Under the pieces are notes generated by a model, which saw only the letters and a list, made by a program, of their open reading frames with translations, did no database searches and was not told where the DNA came from. From Algibacter sp. L1A34 (GTDB taxonomy: Bacteria; Bacteroidota; Bacteroidia; Flavobacteriales; Flavobacteriaceae), in assembly GCF_009796805.1 (NCBI RefSeq), contig NZ_CP047029.1:310001-374000 (forward strand): a stretch of DNA of 64,000 nucleotides, in the 5' to 3' direction. This document shows positions 25,621 to 34,776 of this stretch, in pieces (positions within the stretch are counted from its first letter, which is position 1; every line of letters begins with the position of its first letter). Position numbers and translations under genes: made by a program.

Positions 25621-26867
25621 TATTCTGCTTTATTTTTTATTATAATTGTAAATATACTTCCTTTATTTTCTTCACTTACAAAACTTATAGTACCTCCTAA
25701 ATTTTCTAAATGATTTTTAACAATATTTAAACCAATACCTGTACCTTGTTCTAGTAAAGCATTTTCTGCTCTAAAATAGCGGTTAAATATCCTTTTTTGA
25801 TCTTTAATAGGAATCCCAATACCATTATCCTTTATATCAAATGTAGTATGCGTATTATCTTGCTTTATATGAATATCTACAATGGTGTTTTCAGATGAAT
25901 ACTTAATGGCATTATGCACCAAATTTGATAATGCTAATTCTAAAATCTTCTCATCCTGATGCATCGAATAATCGTCAATATTCTCAGGATAATTAATTTT
26001 CTGTCCATCTTTTAAAAGCATATTGGCATTATAAACCACCTCGTTAACCACTTTACTTAATTTAAAAGTAGTTAATTTATAATTCATTTTTCCGGTTTCT
26101 AATTTTTCAATAGATAAAAAATCGTTCAATATATTATTTAGGTAATGTACCTTATCAGAAATTGTTTTTATATGCTTATCTCTTCGTTCCTGCTGCTCAG
26201 TTAACTTATACTTACTCAGTAACATAGCCGACGTTAAAATACCACTTAAAGGTGTTTTAAACTCATGTGAAACTAAGGACAAAAACTTAGTTTTCAACTC
26301 ATTAAGCTCCTTTTCTTTTTTAAGCGCATTACTTATTTCATTTTGAGCATCAATACGTTTCTTTATTTCCTCGTCACGCTGAACATTTACTGTTTTTAAT
26401 TCTTTAACAGTATTACTTAATTCATTGGTACGCTCCTGCACTTTTTGTTCTAATTCCGTATTTAACTCTAGCAACTGGAGTTCTTGTTGCTTACGTATAG
26501 AAATATCTATAACCAAAGTCATTATATAAGACTCTCCATTAATTTCTAACGGATTTAAACCTGCTTCTACTGGAAATATAGAACCGTCTTTACGTGCGCC
26601 ATACAAATCCCGACCACGTCCCATTTTACGACTTTCCTTATGCTTCATAAAACCATCAAAATGAGCACCATGATCGGCATGATAGGTTTTTGGTATTAAA
26701 ATATTAAGGTCACTGTTTAGAAGTTCATTTTTAGTATAACCAAACATACTCTCGGAAGACCTGTTTGTAGCAACAATTTTCTGATGTTTATCTACAACAA
26801 TAACACCTTCTGAAACAGCTTCAAAAAGGACATTAAAAACACGATCATTATTTTGAAACATTAACAA
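25620..26867 (-). CDS. PAS histidine kinase, FixL-like
   Basis: A 415-residue soluble sensor kinase without membrane segments. Residues about 10-125 are a PAS domain whose segment ILIPKTYHADHGAHF aligns with the haem-binding helix of FixL; His66 aligns with the FixL proximal His (200 in Bradyrhizobium) and Arg86 with the distal Arg220, with identical 20-residue spacing. A coiled coil (about 130-195) leads to the H-box (LVSHEFKTPLSG, His202) and an HATPase domain (NAIKYSSEN, DNGIGIP, GTGIGLNIV). It overlaps the response regulator gene. Haem binding is a hypothesis because many non-haem PAS domains share parts of this motif. Confidence 0.88.
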   Translation of the reverse strand: MLMFQNNDRVFNVLFEAVSEGVIVVDKHQKIVATNRSSESMFGYTKNELLNSDLNILIPKTYHADHGAHFDGFMKHKESRKMGRGRDLYGARKDGSIFPVEAGLNPLEINGESYIMTLVIDISIRKQQELQLLELNTELEQKVQERTNELSNTVKELKTVNVQRDEEIKKRIDAQNEISNALKKEKELNELKTKFLSLVSHEFKTPLSGILTSAMLLSKYKLTEQQERRDKHIKTISDKVHYLNNILNDFLSIEKLETGKMNYKLTTFKLSKVVNEVVYNANMLLKDGQKINYPENIDDYSMHQDEKILELALSNLVHNAIKYSSENTIVDIHIKQDNTHTTFDIKDNGIGIPIKDQKRIFNRYFRAENALLEQGTGIGLNIVKNHLENLGGTISFVSEENKGSIFTIIIKNKAE

Positions 26868-26978
26868 ATATGATTTTAAACTTTATAATAAATATTAAAA
26901 TTGTAAACAAACAGAAAGAGTTATATAGCTTACAACTACTCACACCAAAATATTGTATTTTGTAAAAATAAATAAAAC

Positions 26979-26992
26979 ATGACAAATATCAT
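26979..26992. promoter_or_regulatory. Fnr/FixK-like site upstream of ccoI
   Basis: ATGACAAATATCAT in the divergent region between the histidine kinase and ccoI. The centre lies 36.5 bp before the last G of GATTTTTG (27015-27022). Confidence 0.72.
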
Positions 26993-27014
26993 ATTTAAAA
27001 TCGAGTTGATTTGT

Positions 27015-27022
27015 GATTTTTG
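27015..27022 (+). promoter_or_regulatory. -7 box GATTTTTG of ccoI
   Basis: TAnnTTTG with one mismatch in the first base, placed at the same distance from its palindrome as the usp, ccoS and hemN boxes. Confidence 0.6.
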
Positions 27023-27048
27023 TTTTAGGTATAATTGAGCAAATTTAA

Positions 27049-29427
27049 ATGAGTAAAACCCCTTGTTTTCACTGTGGTTTAGACGCGTCTGCGGCTAATA
27101 TCACATTTGATGATAAATCATTCTGTTGTAATGGTTGCAAAACCGTCTACGAAATATTCTCTACAAACGATTTAACGTGTTACTATGATTTACAAGCATC
27201 TGCAGGTACAAAACCTAGCGACATTGATGGTAAATACAACTTTCTAGACAATGCTAAAATTGTTGAAAGTATATTGGAATTCAACGATGAAAAAACTCAA
27301 ATAGCAACATTATACATTCCGCACATTCATTGTAGTTCTTGTATTTGGGTTCTTGAAAATTTAAATAAATTAAATCCTTCAATAAGGTCTTCTATTGTAA
27401 ACTTCGGAAAGAAAACAGTTAGAGTAACATACAACTGCGAAGCGATTTCGATAAAACAATTGGTTAAACTTTTAAGCAGTATTGGTTACGAACCTTTTAT
27501 TAGTTTAGACGATTATAGCGTTGGTAAAAAGAATGTAGACAGATCCTTAATTTATAAACTAGGCGTAGCTGGTTTTGCCTTCGGAAACATTATGTTTTTA
27601 TCGTTTCCAGAGTATTTCCAGGTAACTGGTTTTTGGATTGAAACATATGCACCTGTTTTTAGATGGCTCATGTTTTCCTTCTCACTTCCTGTGGTTTTTT
27701 ATTCGGGGCAAGATTATCTAATTTCAGCTTATAAAGGCTTACGTGCTAAAATTTTAAATATTGATGTCCCCATTTCACTGGGAATTATTGTTTTATTTAT
27801 AAGAAGCACGGCGGAAATTATTTTAAACCTTGGAACAGGCTTTTTTGATAGTTTGGCAGGACTTATTTTTTTCTTATTACTCGGAAAGTTTTTTCAGCAA
27901 AAAACCTATAACTTCCTATCATTCGAACGTGATTACAAATCGTATTTCCCTATCGGAATAACCAAATTACATACCGATGGAAAAGAAGAATCTGTACAAG
28001 TTTACGATATTGAAAAAGGCGATCGATTACTTATTAGAAATGAAGAATTAATTCCTGTAGACTGTATATTAATTAGCGGTAAAGCACGTATTGATTATAG
28101 CTTTGTAACTGGAGAATCTGAAGCAGTCTCAAAACAATCTGGCGATAAATTATTTGCAGGGGGAAAACAGCTAAAAGGCAGTATTGAGGTAGATGTTTTA
28201 AAAACCGTAGAACAAAGTTATTTAACCCAACTTTGGAGTAACGATGTTTTTAATAAAAATAAAGAAGATGGTTTTACAACCCTAACAAATGCTATTAGTA
28301 AAAAATTCACGATAGCCGTTTTAAGCATTGCCTTTATAGCCACTGTTTATTGGTTATTTATAGATCCATCAAAAGCTCTAAATGTTTTTACAGCCGTTTT
28401 AATAATAGCTTGCCCTTGTGCTATAGCATTAGCCGCACCTTTTACTTTCGGTAATTTACTTCGTATTTTTGGGAAACTAAAATTCTATGCAAAAAACGCT
28501 TCGGTTATCGAGCAGTTAGCAGCTATTAACACTATTATTTTTGATAAAACAGGAACTATAACGGCAAACAAGGAAACATCTATAAAATATGAAGGCTCTA
28601 ATCTTTCAAATGAAGAAGAAGCGCTTCTTAAAAGCACCTTACGTAATTCAAACCATCCTTTAAGCAGGTCCTTATACAGTCTTTTAGATAAGCATAACAT
28701 TGTAACTCTAGACAACTACGAAGAGCATATTGGTAAAGGTATTGAAGCAAAACACAACCAAGATACCATTAAAATAGGCTCTGCCCCTTTTGTTGGCTTT
28801 AATTCTGAAAACGCAACACTAAACACAGCTGTGTATGTTAGTACTAATAGCCAATATAAAGGACGATTTACTTTTTATAATAAATACAGAAAAGGACTTT
28901 CTAAATTGTTTAATAAATTAAAAAAACATTACGATTTAGTTATTCTTTCGGGCGATAATGCAGGTGAAACAGAAAACCTAACAAAGTTACTACCTGCAAA
29001 AACAAAACTATTTTTTAATCAGAAACCAGAAGATAAATTAGAATACATAAAACACCATCAAAAATCTGGAGCAAAAGTATTAATGATTGGTGATGGTCTA
29101 AACGATGCTGGGGCCTTGGCTCAAAGTAATGTAGGTATTGCTATTTCAGAAAACGTAAACATATTTTCTCCAGCATGTGATGCTATTCTCGACGCTTCAA
29201 AATTTAACGAATTACCCGATTTTATAAAAGCCTCCAAATCTGCTGTAAAAATTATAAAATATAGTTTTTTACTATCATTCGTTTATAATAGTATAGGGCT
29301 TTACTTTGCAGTTACAGGACAACTAGCACCTGTTATTGCTGCTATTTTAATGCCTTTAAGCTCAATTAGTATTGTTCTATTTACAACGGTTAGCACAAAT
29401 ATTTTAGGAAGAAAATTAAAAAATTAA
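27049..29427 (+). CDS. ccoI: P1B-type copper ATPase for cbb3 oxidase assembly
   Basis: A 792-residue heavy-metal P-type ATPase. The N-terminus has a Cys-rich segment (CFHCGL, CCNGCKTVYEIF) typical of CcoI/FixI, then an HMA-like domain with HCSSCIWVLENL. The membrane ion motif is IIACPCAIALAAP, the phosphorylation site FDKTGTIT, the HP motif NHPLSRS and the hinge GDGLNDAGAL. CcoI moves copper out of the cytoplasm for the oxidase Cu site. It heads the cco gene run, with an Fnr-like site and -7 box in front and a second such unit between it and ccoS. Confidence 0.93.
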   Translation: MSKTPCFHCGLDASAANITFDDKSFCCNGCKTVYEIFSTNDLTCYYDLQASAGTKPSDIDGKYNFLDNAKIVESILEFNDEKTQIATLYIPHIHCSSCIWVLENLNKLNPSIRSSIVNFGKKTVRVTYNCEAISIKQLVKLLSSIGYEPFISLDDYSVGKKNVDRSLIYKLGVAGFAFGNIMFLSFPEYFQVTGFWIETYAPVFRWLMFSFSLPVVFYSGQDYLISAYKGLRAKILNIDVPISLGIIVLFIRSTAEIILNLGTGFFDSLAGLIFFLLLGKFFQQKTYNFLSFERDYKSYFPIGITKLHTDGKEESVQVYDIEKGDRLLIRNEELIPVDCILISGKARIDYSFVTGESEAVSKQSGDKLFAGGKQLKGSIEVDVLKTVEQSYLTQLWSNDVFNKNKEDGFTTLTNAISKKFTIAVLSIAFIATVYWLFIDPSKALNVFTAVLIIACPCAIALAAPFTFGNLLRIFGKLKFYAKNASVIEQLAAINTIIFDKTGTITANKETSIKYEGSNLSNEEEALLKSTLRNSNHPLSRSLYSLLDKHNIVTLDNYEEHIGKGIEAKHNQDTIKIGSAPFVGFNSENATLNTAVYVSTNSQYKGRFTFYNKYRKGLSKLFNKLKKHYDLVILSGDNAGETENLTKLLPAKTKLFFNQKPEDKLEYIKHHQKSGAKVLMIGDGLNDAGALAQSNVGIAISENVNIFSPACDAILDASKFNELPDFIKASKSAVKIIKYSFLLSFVYNSIGLYFAVTGQLAPVIAAILMPLSSISIVLFTTVSTNILGRKLKN

Positions 29428-29507
29428 AAAAAATGCTTTTAACAAAATTTTAAGTTAAAAAAAAGTAATACATTTATCTAAATTAAAACATCAGAAACTA
29501 ATAAAAC

Positions 29508-29521
29508 ATGATAAATGTCAT
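29508..29521. promoter_or_regulatory. Fnr/FixK-like site upstream of ccoS-ccoNO
   Basis: ATGATAAATGTCAT, centred 36.5 bp before the last G of an exact TAnnTTTG box (29544-29551). It gives the oxidase structural genes their own promoter separate from ccoI. Confidence 0.75.
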
Positions 29522-29543
29522 GTTTTAGCCAAAAACATAAAAG

Positions 29544-29551
29544 TATTTTTG
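29544..29551 (+). promoter_or_regulatory. -7 box TATTTTTG of the ccoS-ccoNOQP run
   Basis: Exact TAnnTTTG match 21 bp upstream of the ccoS ATG. Confidence 0.72.
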
Positions 29552-29572
29552 GCGCATAACTTCAATTAAGGT

Positions 29573-29758
29573 ATGAGTGTTATATATATATTATTAACTA
29601 TTAGCATAATTGTTGCTATTGGCTTTTTTGTAGCGTTTATTATTGCTGTTCGAAATGGACAGTTCGATGATAGCTACACCCCCTCTGTTCGTATGCTTTT
29701 TGAAGATGAACTAGTTAAAGAAAAAACCAAAAAAACAATTTCAACTAAAAACGATTAA
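29573..29758 (+). CDS. ccoS: cbb3 oxidase assembly protein CcoS
   Basis: A 61-residue membrane protein with one N-terminal helix (VIYILLTISIIVAIGFFVAF) and a hydrophilic tail containing the family segment RNGQFDDSYTPSVRMLF. CcoS is needed for insertion of the haem and copper cofactors into cbb3 oxidase. It lies directly after ccoI and 10 bp before ccoNO, the expected place. Confidence 0.92.
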   Translation: MSVIYILLTISIIVAIGFFVAFIIAVRNGQFDDSYTPSVRMLFEDELVKEKTKKTISTKND

Positions 29759-29768
29759 CTTTTAATTT

Positions 29769-31964
29769 ATGGAAATGCAACAGTTTAAGTACGATAATAA
29801 AATCGTTACAAAATTTATTTATGCCACCATCGTTTTTGGTGTTGTGGGTATGTCGGTAGGTTTACTACTAGCATTCTTATTTTTATTCCCAAATTTAACC
29901 GATGGAATTCCTTGGTTAAGTTTTGGTAGATTAAGACCTCTACACACCAATGCTGTAATTTTTGCTTTTGTAGGTAACGCCATGTTTGCGGGTATTTATT
30001 ACTCTTTACAACGTTTACTAAAAACAAGAATGGCTAGTGATTTATTAAGTAATATTAACTTTTGGGGTTGGCAACTTATTATTGTTGCAGCAGCTATTAC
30101 ATTACCTTTAGGTTATACATCTACTAAAGAATATGCCGAATTAGAATGGCCAATAGATATAGCCATTACAATTGTTTGGGTTATTTTTGGTATCAACATG
30201 ATTTGGACTATTTTAAAACGTAGACAACGCCATTTATATGTTGCTATATGGTTTTACTTAGCCACATTCGTTACGGTTGCTGTACTTCATATTTTTAATA
30301 ATTTAGAATTACCTGTAAGTGCATTTAAAAGTTATTCTGTTTACGCAGGTGTTCAAGATGCCTTAGTGCAATGGTGGTATGGCCACAATGCAGTAGCATT
30401 CTTTTTAACAACACCATATTTAGGACTTATGTATTACTTTGTTCCTAAAGCTGCAAACAGACCCGTATACTCATATAGATTATCTATTGTACACTTTTGG
30501 TCTCTTATATTTATTTATATCTGGGCTGGACCTCACCACTTATTATATACAGCATTACCAGAATGGGCACAAGCCTTAGGTACTACATTCTCAATAATGT
30601 TATTAATGCCATCTTGGGGTGGTATGATTAATGGTTTATTAACACTTCGTGGTGCTTGGGACAAAGTACGTACCGATCCTGTTTTAAAATTCATGGTTGT
30701 AGCTATTACAGGTTATGGTATGGCAACGTTTGAAGGCCCAATGCTTTCTCTTAAAAGTGTAAATGCCGTAGCGCATTTTACCGATTGGATTATTGCACAC
30801 GTACACGTTGGTGCTCTAGCTTGGAATGGTTTCTTAGCCTTCGGTATGATCTATTATTTGATACCTCGTTTATTTAAAACAAAAATGCACTCCTTAAGCT
30901 TAATGAATCTACACTTTTGGATAGGTACATTAGGGATCATTATGTATGCATTACCTTTATATGTTGCTGGATTTACTCAATATTCTATGTGGCAACAATT
31001 TAATCCAGACGGTACCTTAGTATACGGTAACTTCTTGGAAACTGTTACCGAAATTATGCCAATGTACATGATGCGTGCTATTGGTGGTTGTTTATATATT
31101 AGTGGTATGTTTATCTTGGTTTTCAACGTCATCATGACTATAAGACAAGGTAGTAAAGTTGAAGACGAATTAGCCGAAGCACCAGCACTAGAACGCGTAT
31201 CTAAAAAACGTACTGCAAACGAAGGATGGCACACTTGGTTAGAGCGTAAACCGATCCAATTAACAATTTTAGCAACCATAGCCATTTTAATTGGTGGTAT
31301 TGTTCAAATTGTACCAACCCTTATGGTAAAATCTAATATCCCAACAATATCAAGTGTAAAACCATATACACCATTAGAATTAGAGGGTAGAGATATTTAT
31401 ATCCGTGAAGGTTGTGTAAGCTGCCACACACAAATGGTTCGTCCGTTTAGACATGAAGTTGAACGTTATGGTGAATACTCGAAAGCAGGAGAATTTGTTT
31501 ACGATCACCCATTCCTTTGGGGTTCTAAGCGTACCGGTCCAGATTTACATAGAATTGGAGCAAAATACTCAGACAACTGGCACTTTAACCACATGTACGA
31601 TCCACAAAGTACCTCTTCAGGTTCTATTATGCCAAGATATCCTTGGTTAATTACTGGAACGGGTAGTGAACTTGACAAATCTTTAACCGAAACAAAAATG
31701 GAAGCTATGGTTACTCTTGGCGTACCTTATTCGGAAGAAGAAATTGCAAACGCCCAAGAAGACATGTTGACACAAGGCGCTCAAATTGAAGAGAACTTAC
31801 ACCAAGATCCCGATTTCGCAAAAACTTATGAAGCTGATAAAAAATACGCAGCCGATAATGGAGAGCCGTTTATAGAAATGAAAAACAGAGAAATTGTTGC
31901 GCTAATTGCTTATTTACAGCGTTTAGGCACCGATATATCAGTTAAACCAGAACAACAAAATTAA
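29769..31964 (+). CDS. ccoNO: cbb3 cytochrome c oxidase, fused subunits I and II
   Basis: A 731-residue fusion. Residues about 1-490 are CcoN, the 12-helix haem-copper catalytic subunit; conserved histidines include those in RPLHTNAVIFAF, QWWYGHNAV, GPHHLLYT and IAHVHVGAL. Residues about 505-731 are CcoO, with one membrane anchor (LTILATIAILIGGIVQIVP) and a haem c site EGCVSCHTQMVRPF, and axial Met candidates such as GSIMPRYPWL. It reduces O2 to water at low oxygen and pumps protons. The N-O fusion is the usual Bacteroidota form; proteobacteria encode two proteins. Confidence 0.96.
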   Translation: MEMQQFKYDNKIVTKFIYATIVFGVVGMSVGLLLAFLFLFPNLTDGIPWLSFGRLRPLHTNAVIFAFVGNAMFAGIYYSLQRLLKTRMASDLLSNINFWGWQLIIVAAAITLPLGYTSTKEYAELEWPIDIAITIVWVIFGINMIWTILKRRQRHLYVAIWFYLATFVTVAVLHIFNNLELPVSAFKSYSVYAGVQDALVQWWYGHNAVAFFLTTPYLGLMYYFVPKAANRPVYSYRLSIVHFWSLIFIYIWAGPHHLLYTALPEWAQALGTTFSIMLLMPSWGGMINGLLTLRGAWDKVRTDPVLKFMVVAITGYGMATFEGPMLSLKSVNAVAHFTDWIIAHVHVGALAWNGFLAFGMIYYLIPRLFKTKMHSLSLMNLHFWIGTLGIIMYALPLYVAGFTQYSMWQQFNPDGTLVYGNFLETVTEIMPMYMMRAIGGCLYISGMFILVFNVIMTIRQGSKVEDELAEAPALERVSKKRTANEGWHTWLERKPIQLTILATIAILIGGIVQIVPTLMVKSNIPTISSVKPYTPLELEGRDIYIREGCVSCHTQMVRPFRHEVERYGEYSKAGEFVYDHPFLWGSKRTGPDLHRIGAKYSDNWHFNHMYDPQSTSSGSIMPRYPWLITGTGSELDKSLTETKMEAMVTLGVPYSEEEIANAQEDMLTQGAQIEENLHQDPDFAKTYEADKKYAADNGEPFIEMKNREIVALIAYLQRLGTDISVKPEQQN

Positions 31965-31988
31965 TAACCTCCAAAACAATATAAAATC

Positions 31989-32174
31989 ATGTTGAAATTT
32001 ATAAAATACCACATGGAGAGTATTGATGGTATCGAGATTTACCCAATAATTTCGTTAATCATATTCTTTACTTTTTTTGTACTTCTTTTTTGGTGGGTTA
32101 TTACTGCAAAAAAAGACTATATACAAAACGTTAGCAACCTGCCTTTAGAAACTCAAAACGACGAAACATTATGA
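31989..32174 (+). CDS. ccoQ: cbb3 oxidase subunit IV (CcoQ)
   Basis: A 61-residue protein with one membrane helix (IISLIIFFTFFVLLFWWVIT) and a short charged tail, matching CcoQ/FixQ in size and place between ccoNO and ccoP. CcoQ stabilises the oxidase complex. Its TGA overlaps the ATG of ccoP. The assignment rests mainly on position. Confidence 0.85.
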   Translation: MLKFIKYHMESIDGIEIYPIISLIIFFTFFVLLFWWVITAKKDYIQNVSNLPLETQNDETL

Positions 32175-33064
32175 GAAAACTAATTCCATCTTGGATACGA
32201 ATTCCCGTAGCCTTTTTAATAATTGTAGCCATAACAGAATACTTTGTAGATTCTGGTGGAAAACCAGCATTTATGGAATATACTGCTGTTCAATTATTTT
32301 TAATTTTAGTTCTTTTAATTTTAATAGCTATTGAAGCTGTTCTTGGAGCATTGGAAACTATTATGCTTCATAAATTAGATGAAGAAGCTAAAGCACGTTT
32401 CTTAGCCGAAAAGGAATTTGGTTATAAGTTTACTTGGTTAAAAGAGACTTACACCAAATTACTAGGTCAGAAACCTATTGAACAAGAAAGCGAAATAATT
32501 TTAGATCATAATTATGATGGCATAAAAGAATTAGATAATAATTTACCACCATGGTGGGTTTATGCTTTTTATATGTCGATTATTTTTGCTGTTGTATACT
32601 TCTTAAAGTATCAAGTATTTAATGGAGACACCCAACTTGATGAATTAGAAACAGAAATAGCAGAAGCTAGAATTTCTATTGAAGAATATAAAAAAACGGC
32701 TAAAGATTTAGTTGATTTTAATACTGTAACTCTACTAAGTGATGCTTCGGATTTAAAAGCAGGAAAAGCAACTTTTGAAACCAACTGCGTAGCATGCCAC
32801 ATGGCTGATGGTGGCGGTGGAATTGGCCCAAACTTAACCGATAAACATTGGATTTTAGGCGGTGATATTAAGCATGTATTTAAAACAGTATCTGAAGGAG
32901 GTCGTTCAGGAAAAGGAATGATTGCTTGGAAATCACAACTTAAACCTGCTCAAATGGCACAAGTAGCTAGTTATGTTTTAAGCTTACAAGGTACAGCACC
33001 AGCAAACCCGAAAGAACCGCAAGGAGATATTTGGGAAGGCGAAGATACCGCAGAAATACAATAA
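32171..33064 (+). CDS. ccoP: cbb3 oxidase subunit III, mono-haem CcoP
   Basis: A 297-residue membrane-anchored cytochrome c. Two or three N-terminal helices (IPVAFLIIVAITEYF, LFLILVLLILIAIEAV, WVYAFYMSIIFAVVYF) precede a single cytochrome c domain with NCVACHMADGGGG and an axial Met in GKGMIAWKSQ. Proteobacterial CcoP has two haem c groups; only one CxxCH is present here, as in other Bacteroidota. It passes electrons to CcoO. Start ATG overlaps the ccoQ stop. Confidence 0.94.
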   Translation: MRKLIPSWIRIPVAFLIIVAITEYFVDSGGKPAFMEYTAVQLFLILVLLILIAIEAVLGALETIMLHKLDEEAKARFLAEKEFGYKFTWLKETYTKLLGQKPIEQESEIILDHNYDGIKELDNNLPPWWVYAFYMSIIFAVVYFLKYQVFNGDTQLDELETEIAEARISIEEYKKTAKDLVDFNTVTLLSDASDLKAGKATFETNCVACHMADGGGGIGPNLTDKHWILGGDIKHVFKTVSEGGRSGKGMIAWKSQLKPAQMAQVASYVLSLQGTAPANPKEPQGDIWEGEDTAEIQ

Positions 33065-33150
33065 AATTTAAGAATAGAATACAACTAACTCAATATATAT
33101 TCAAGACTTGCTAGTAAAACTAACTGGTAGGTCTACAATACCTAAAACAA

Positions 33151-34575
33151 GTGGAAACCCCAGAAAACGAAACATTTAGAGACTCCATAGGAACGATTAC
33201 CGAAGATGGTAAACGTGCTTGGGTATTCCCAAAGAAACCTAGTGGAAAGTTTTATAAGTATCGTAAATACGTAAGCTACGGTTTATTAGCATTTTTATTA
33301 CTCGCACCATTTATAAAGATTAATGGTAATCAGTTTTTAATGTTTAATATTCTTGAGCGCCGATTTAATATTTTTGGTTTTCCTTTTTGGCCACAAGATT
33401 TTCATCTATTTGTAATATCGATGATTATTGGCGTTGTATTTGTAGCGCTCTTTACTGTAGCGTTTGGACGTATTTTCTGTGGATGGATTTGTCCGCAAAC
33501 CATTTTTATGGAAATGGTATTTAGACGTATCGAGTATTGGATTGAAGGTGATAGAGGTAAACAAATGCGTTTAGCAAAAATGCCTTGGAATGCTGAAAAG
33601 ATTAGAAAGAAAACATTAAAAACGGTAATTTTCATATTAATATCGTTTATAATAGCCAATGTATTTTTAGCTTATTTAATAAGCAGCGATACGCTAATTT
33701 CCTATATAACCGATGGCCCCGCAGAACATTTAAGTACGCTAATATCTCTAACGATATTTACAGCCGTATTCTATTTTATTTTTGCATGGTTTAGAGAGCA
33801 AGTTTGTATTATAGCTTGTCCTTATGGAAGGTTACAAGGTGTACTTTTAGATACAAAATCTATTGTTGTGGCTTACGACCATAAACGCGGAGAGGCTGAA
33901 AATGGTAGAAAAAAATTCAGAAAAAGTGAAGACCGAGAAGCTTTAGGGCATGGAGATTGTATAGATTGTATGCAATGTGTAAACGTTTGTCCTACAGGAA
34001 TAGATATTAGAAACGGTACGCAATTAGAATGTGTAAATTGTACAGCTTGTATTGATGAATGCGACCATATTATGGAAAGTATTAACCTTCCAAAAGGGTT
34101 AATTCGTTATACGAGTGAAGAAAATATAGAAAAGAAAACGCCGTTTAAATTTACACCAAGAATTAAAGGGTATACAGCGGTATTGGCTATTTTAACAGGT
34201 TTACTTATTGGTATGTTATTTTTAAGAAATGATGTAGAAGCCAATATTTTAAGGCTACCAGGTCAACTTTATGAACATAAGGACAATAACATTATTAGTA
34301 ACGTGTTTACTTATAAATTGGTTAACAAAACATCGGAAGATATAAATGATGTTAGTTTTAAGCTGATGTCACATAAAGGAGAATTGAAATTAGTAGCAAC
34401 TCACGATCATTTTATAGTACCTAGACAGCAAATCTCTAAAGGGACTTTGTTTGTTGAAATAAACAATTCGGCTTTAAGTGGCGATAGAAATAAAATTAAA
34501 ATCGGAATTTACTCTGGTGATAAATTAATTGAAACCACTACTGCTAACTTTTTAGGGCCACGAAGTTTTAAGTAA
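33151..34575 (+). CDS. ccoG: cytochrome c oxidase accessory protein CcoG
   Basis: A 474-residue membrane iron-sulfur protein (FixG family). It has several membrane helices, conserved Cys in FCGWICPQTIF and IIACPYGRLQG, and a two-cluster ferredoxin domain (CIDCMQCVNVCP near 270 and CVNCTACIDECD). The C-terminal 120 residues form the periplasmic Ig-like domain. CcoG reduces Cu(II) for cbb3 assembly. The start is a GTG at 33151, 86 bp after ccoP, and no earlier ATG gives the family N-terminus. It is followed by repeat copy B before ccoH. Confidence 0.95.
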   Translation: METPENETFRDSIGTITEDGKRAWVFPKKPSGKFYKYRKYVSYGLLAFLLLAPFIKINGNQFLMFNILERRFNIFGFPFWPQDFHLFVISMIIGVVFVALFTVAFGRIFCGWICPQTIFMEMVFRRIEYWIEGDRGKQMRLAKMPWNAEKIRKKTLKTVIFILISFIIANVFLAYLISSDTLISYITDGPAEHLSTLISLTIFTAVFYFIFAWFREQVCIIACPYGRLQGVLLDTKSIVVAYDHKRGEAENGRKKFRKSEDREALGHGDCIDCMQCVNVCPTGIDIRNGTQLECVNCTACIDECDHIMESINLPKGLIRYTSEENIEKKTPFKFTPRIKGYTAVLAILTGLLIGMLFLRNDVEANILRLPGQLYEHKDNNIISNVFTYKLVNKTSEDINDVSFKLMSHKGELKLVATHDHFIVPRQQISKGTLFVEINNSALSGDRNKIKIGIYSGDKLIETTTANFLGPRSFK

Positions 34576-34615
34576 ACCAATAATTATAAATTGAAAAGCA
34601 CCTTGGCAGATGTGT

Positions 34616-34699
34616 GCATTAGGGATTGAACGACCTGTTTGAGCTCCCCGACCAAAGGAAGGGAGCGAGTAGTGAAAGCCCGACCCGTAGGGTAATGCC
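34616..34699 (+). repeat. dispersed structured element, copy B, inside the cco run
   Basis: An 84-nt copy. The ends pair perfectly (GCATTA / TAATGC), the central arm is GAGCTCCC / GGGAGCGAG-like, and a small hairpin ACCC-gta-GGGT follows GAAAGCCCG. It is on the same strand as the cco genes, 40 bp after ccoG and 77 bp before ccoH. Confidence 0.8.
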
Positions 34700-34708
34700 A
34701 TTAATTAA

Positions 34709-34729
34709 GTAGACCGTGAATTAGTCTAC
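34709..34729 (+). other. short hairpin between repeat copy B and ccoH
   Basis: Stem GTAGAC / GTCTAC with a nine-base loop and no T-run, so not a typical terminator. It may be a processing or pausing site in the ccoG-ccoH leader; nothing else supports this. Confidence 0.3.
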
Positions 34730-34776
34730 AGTTGTACAGTCTTTAAGATTGTGTAAAATGAATAAAAAAATGTGTT

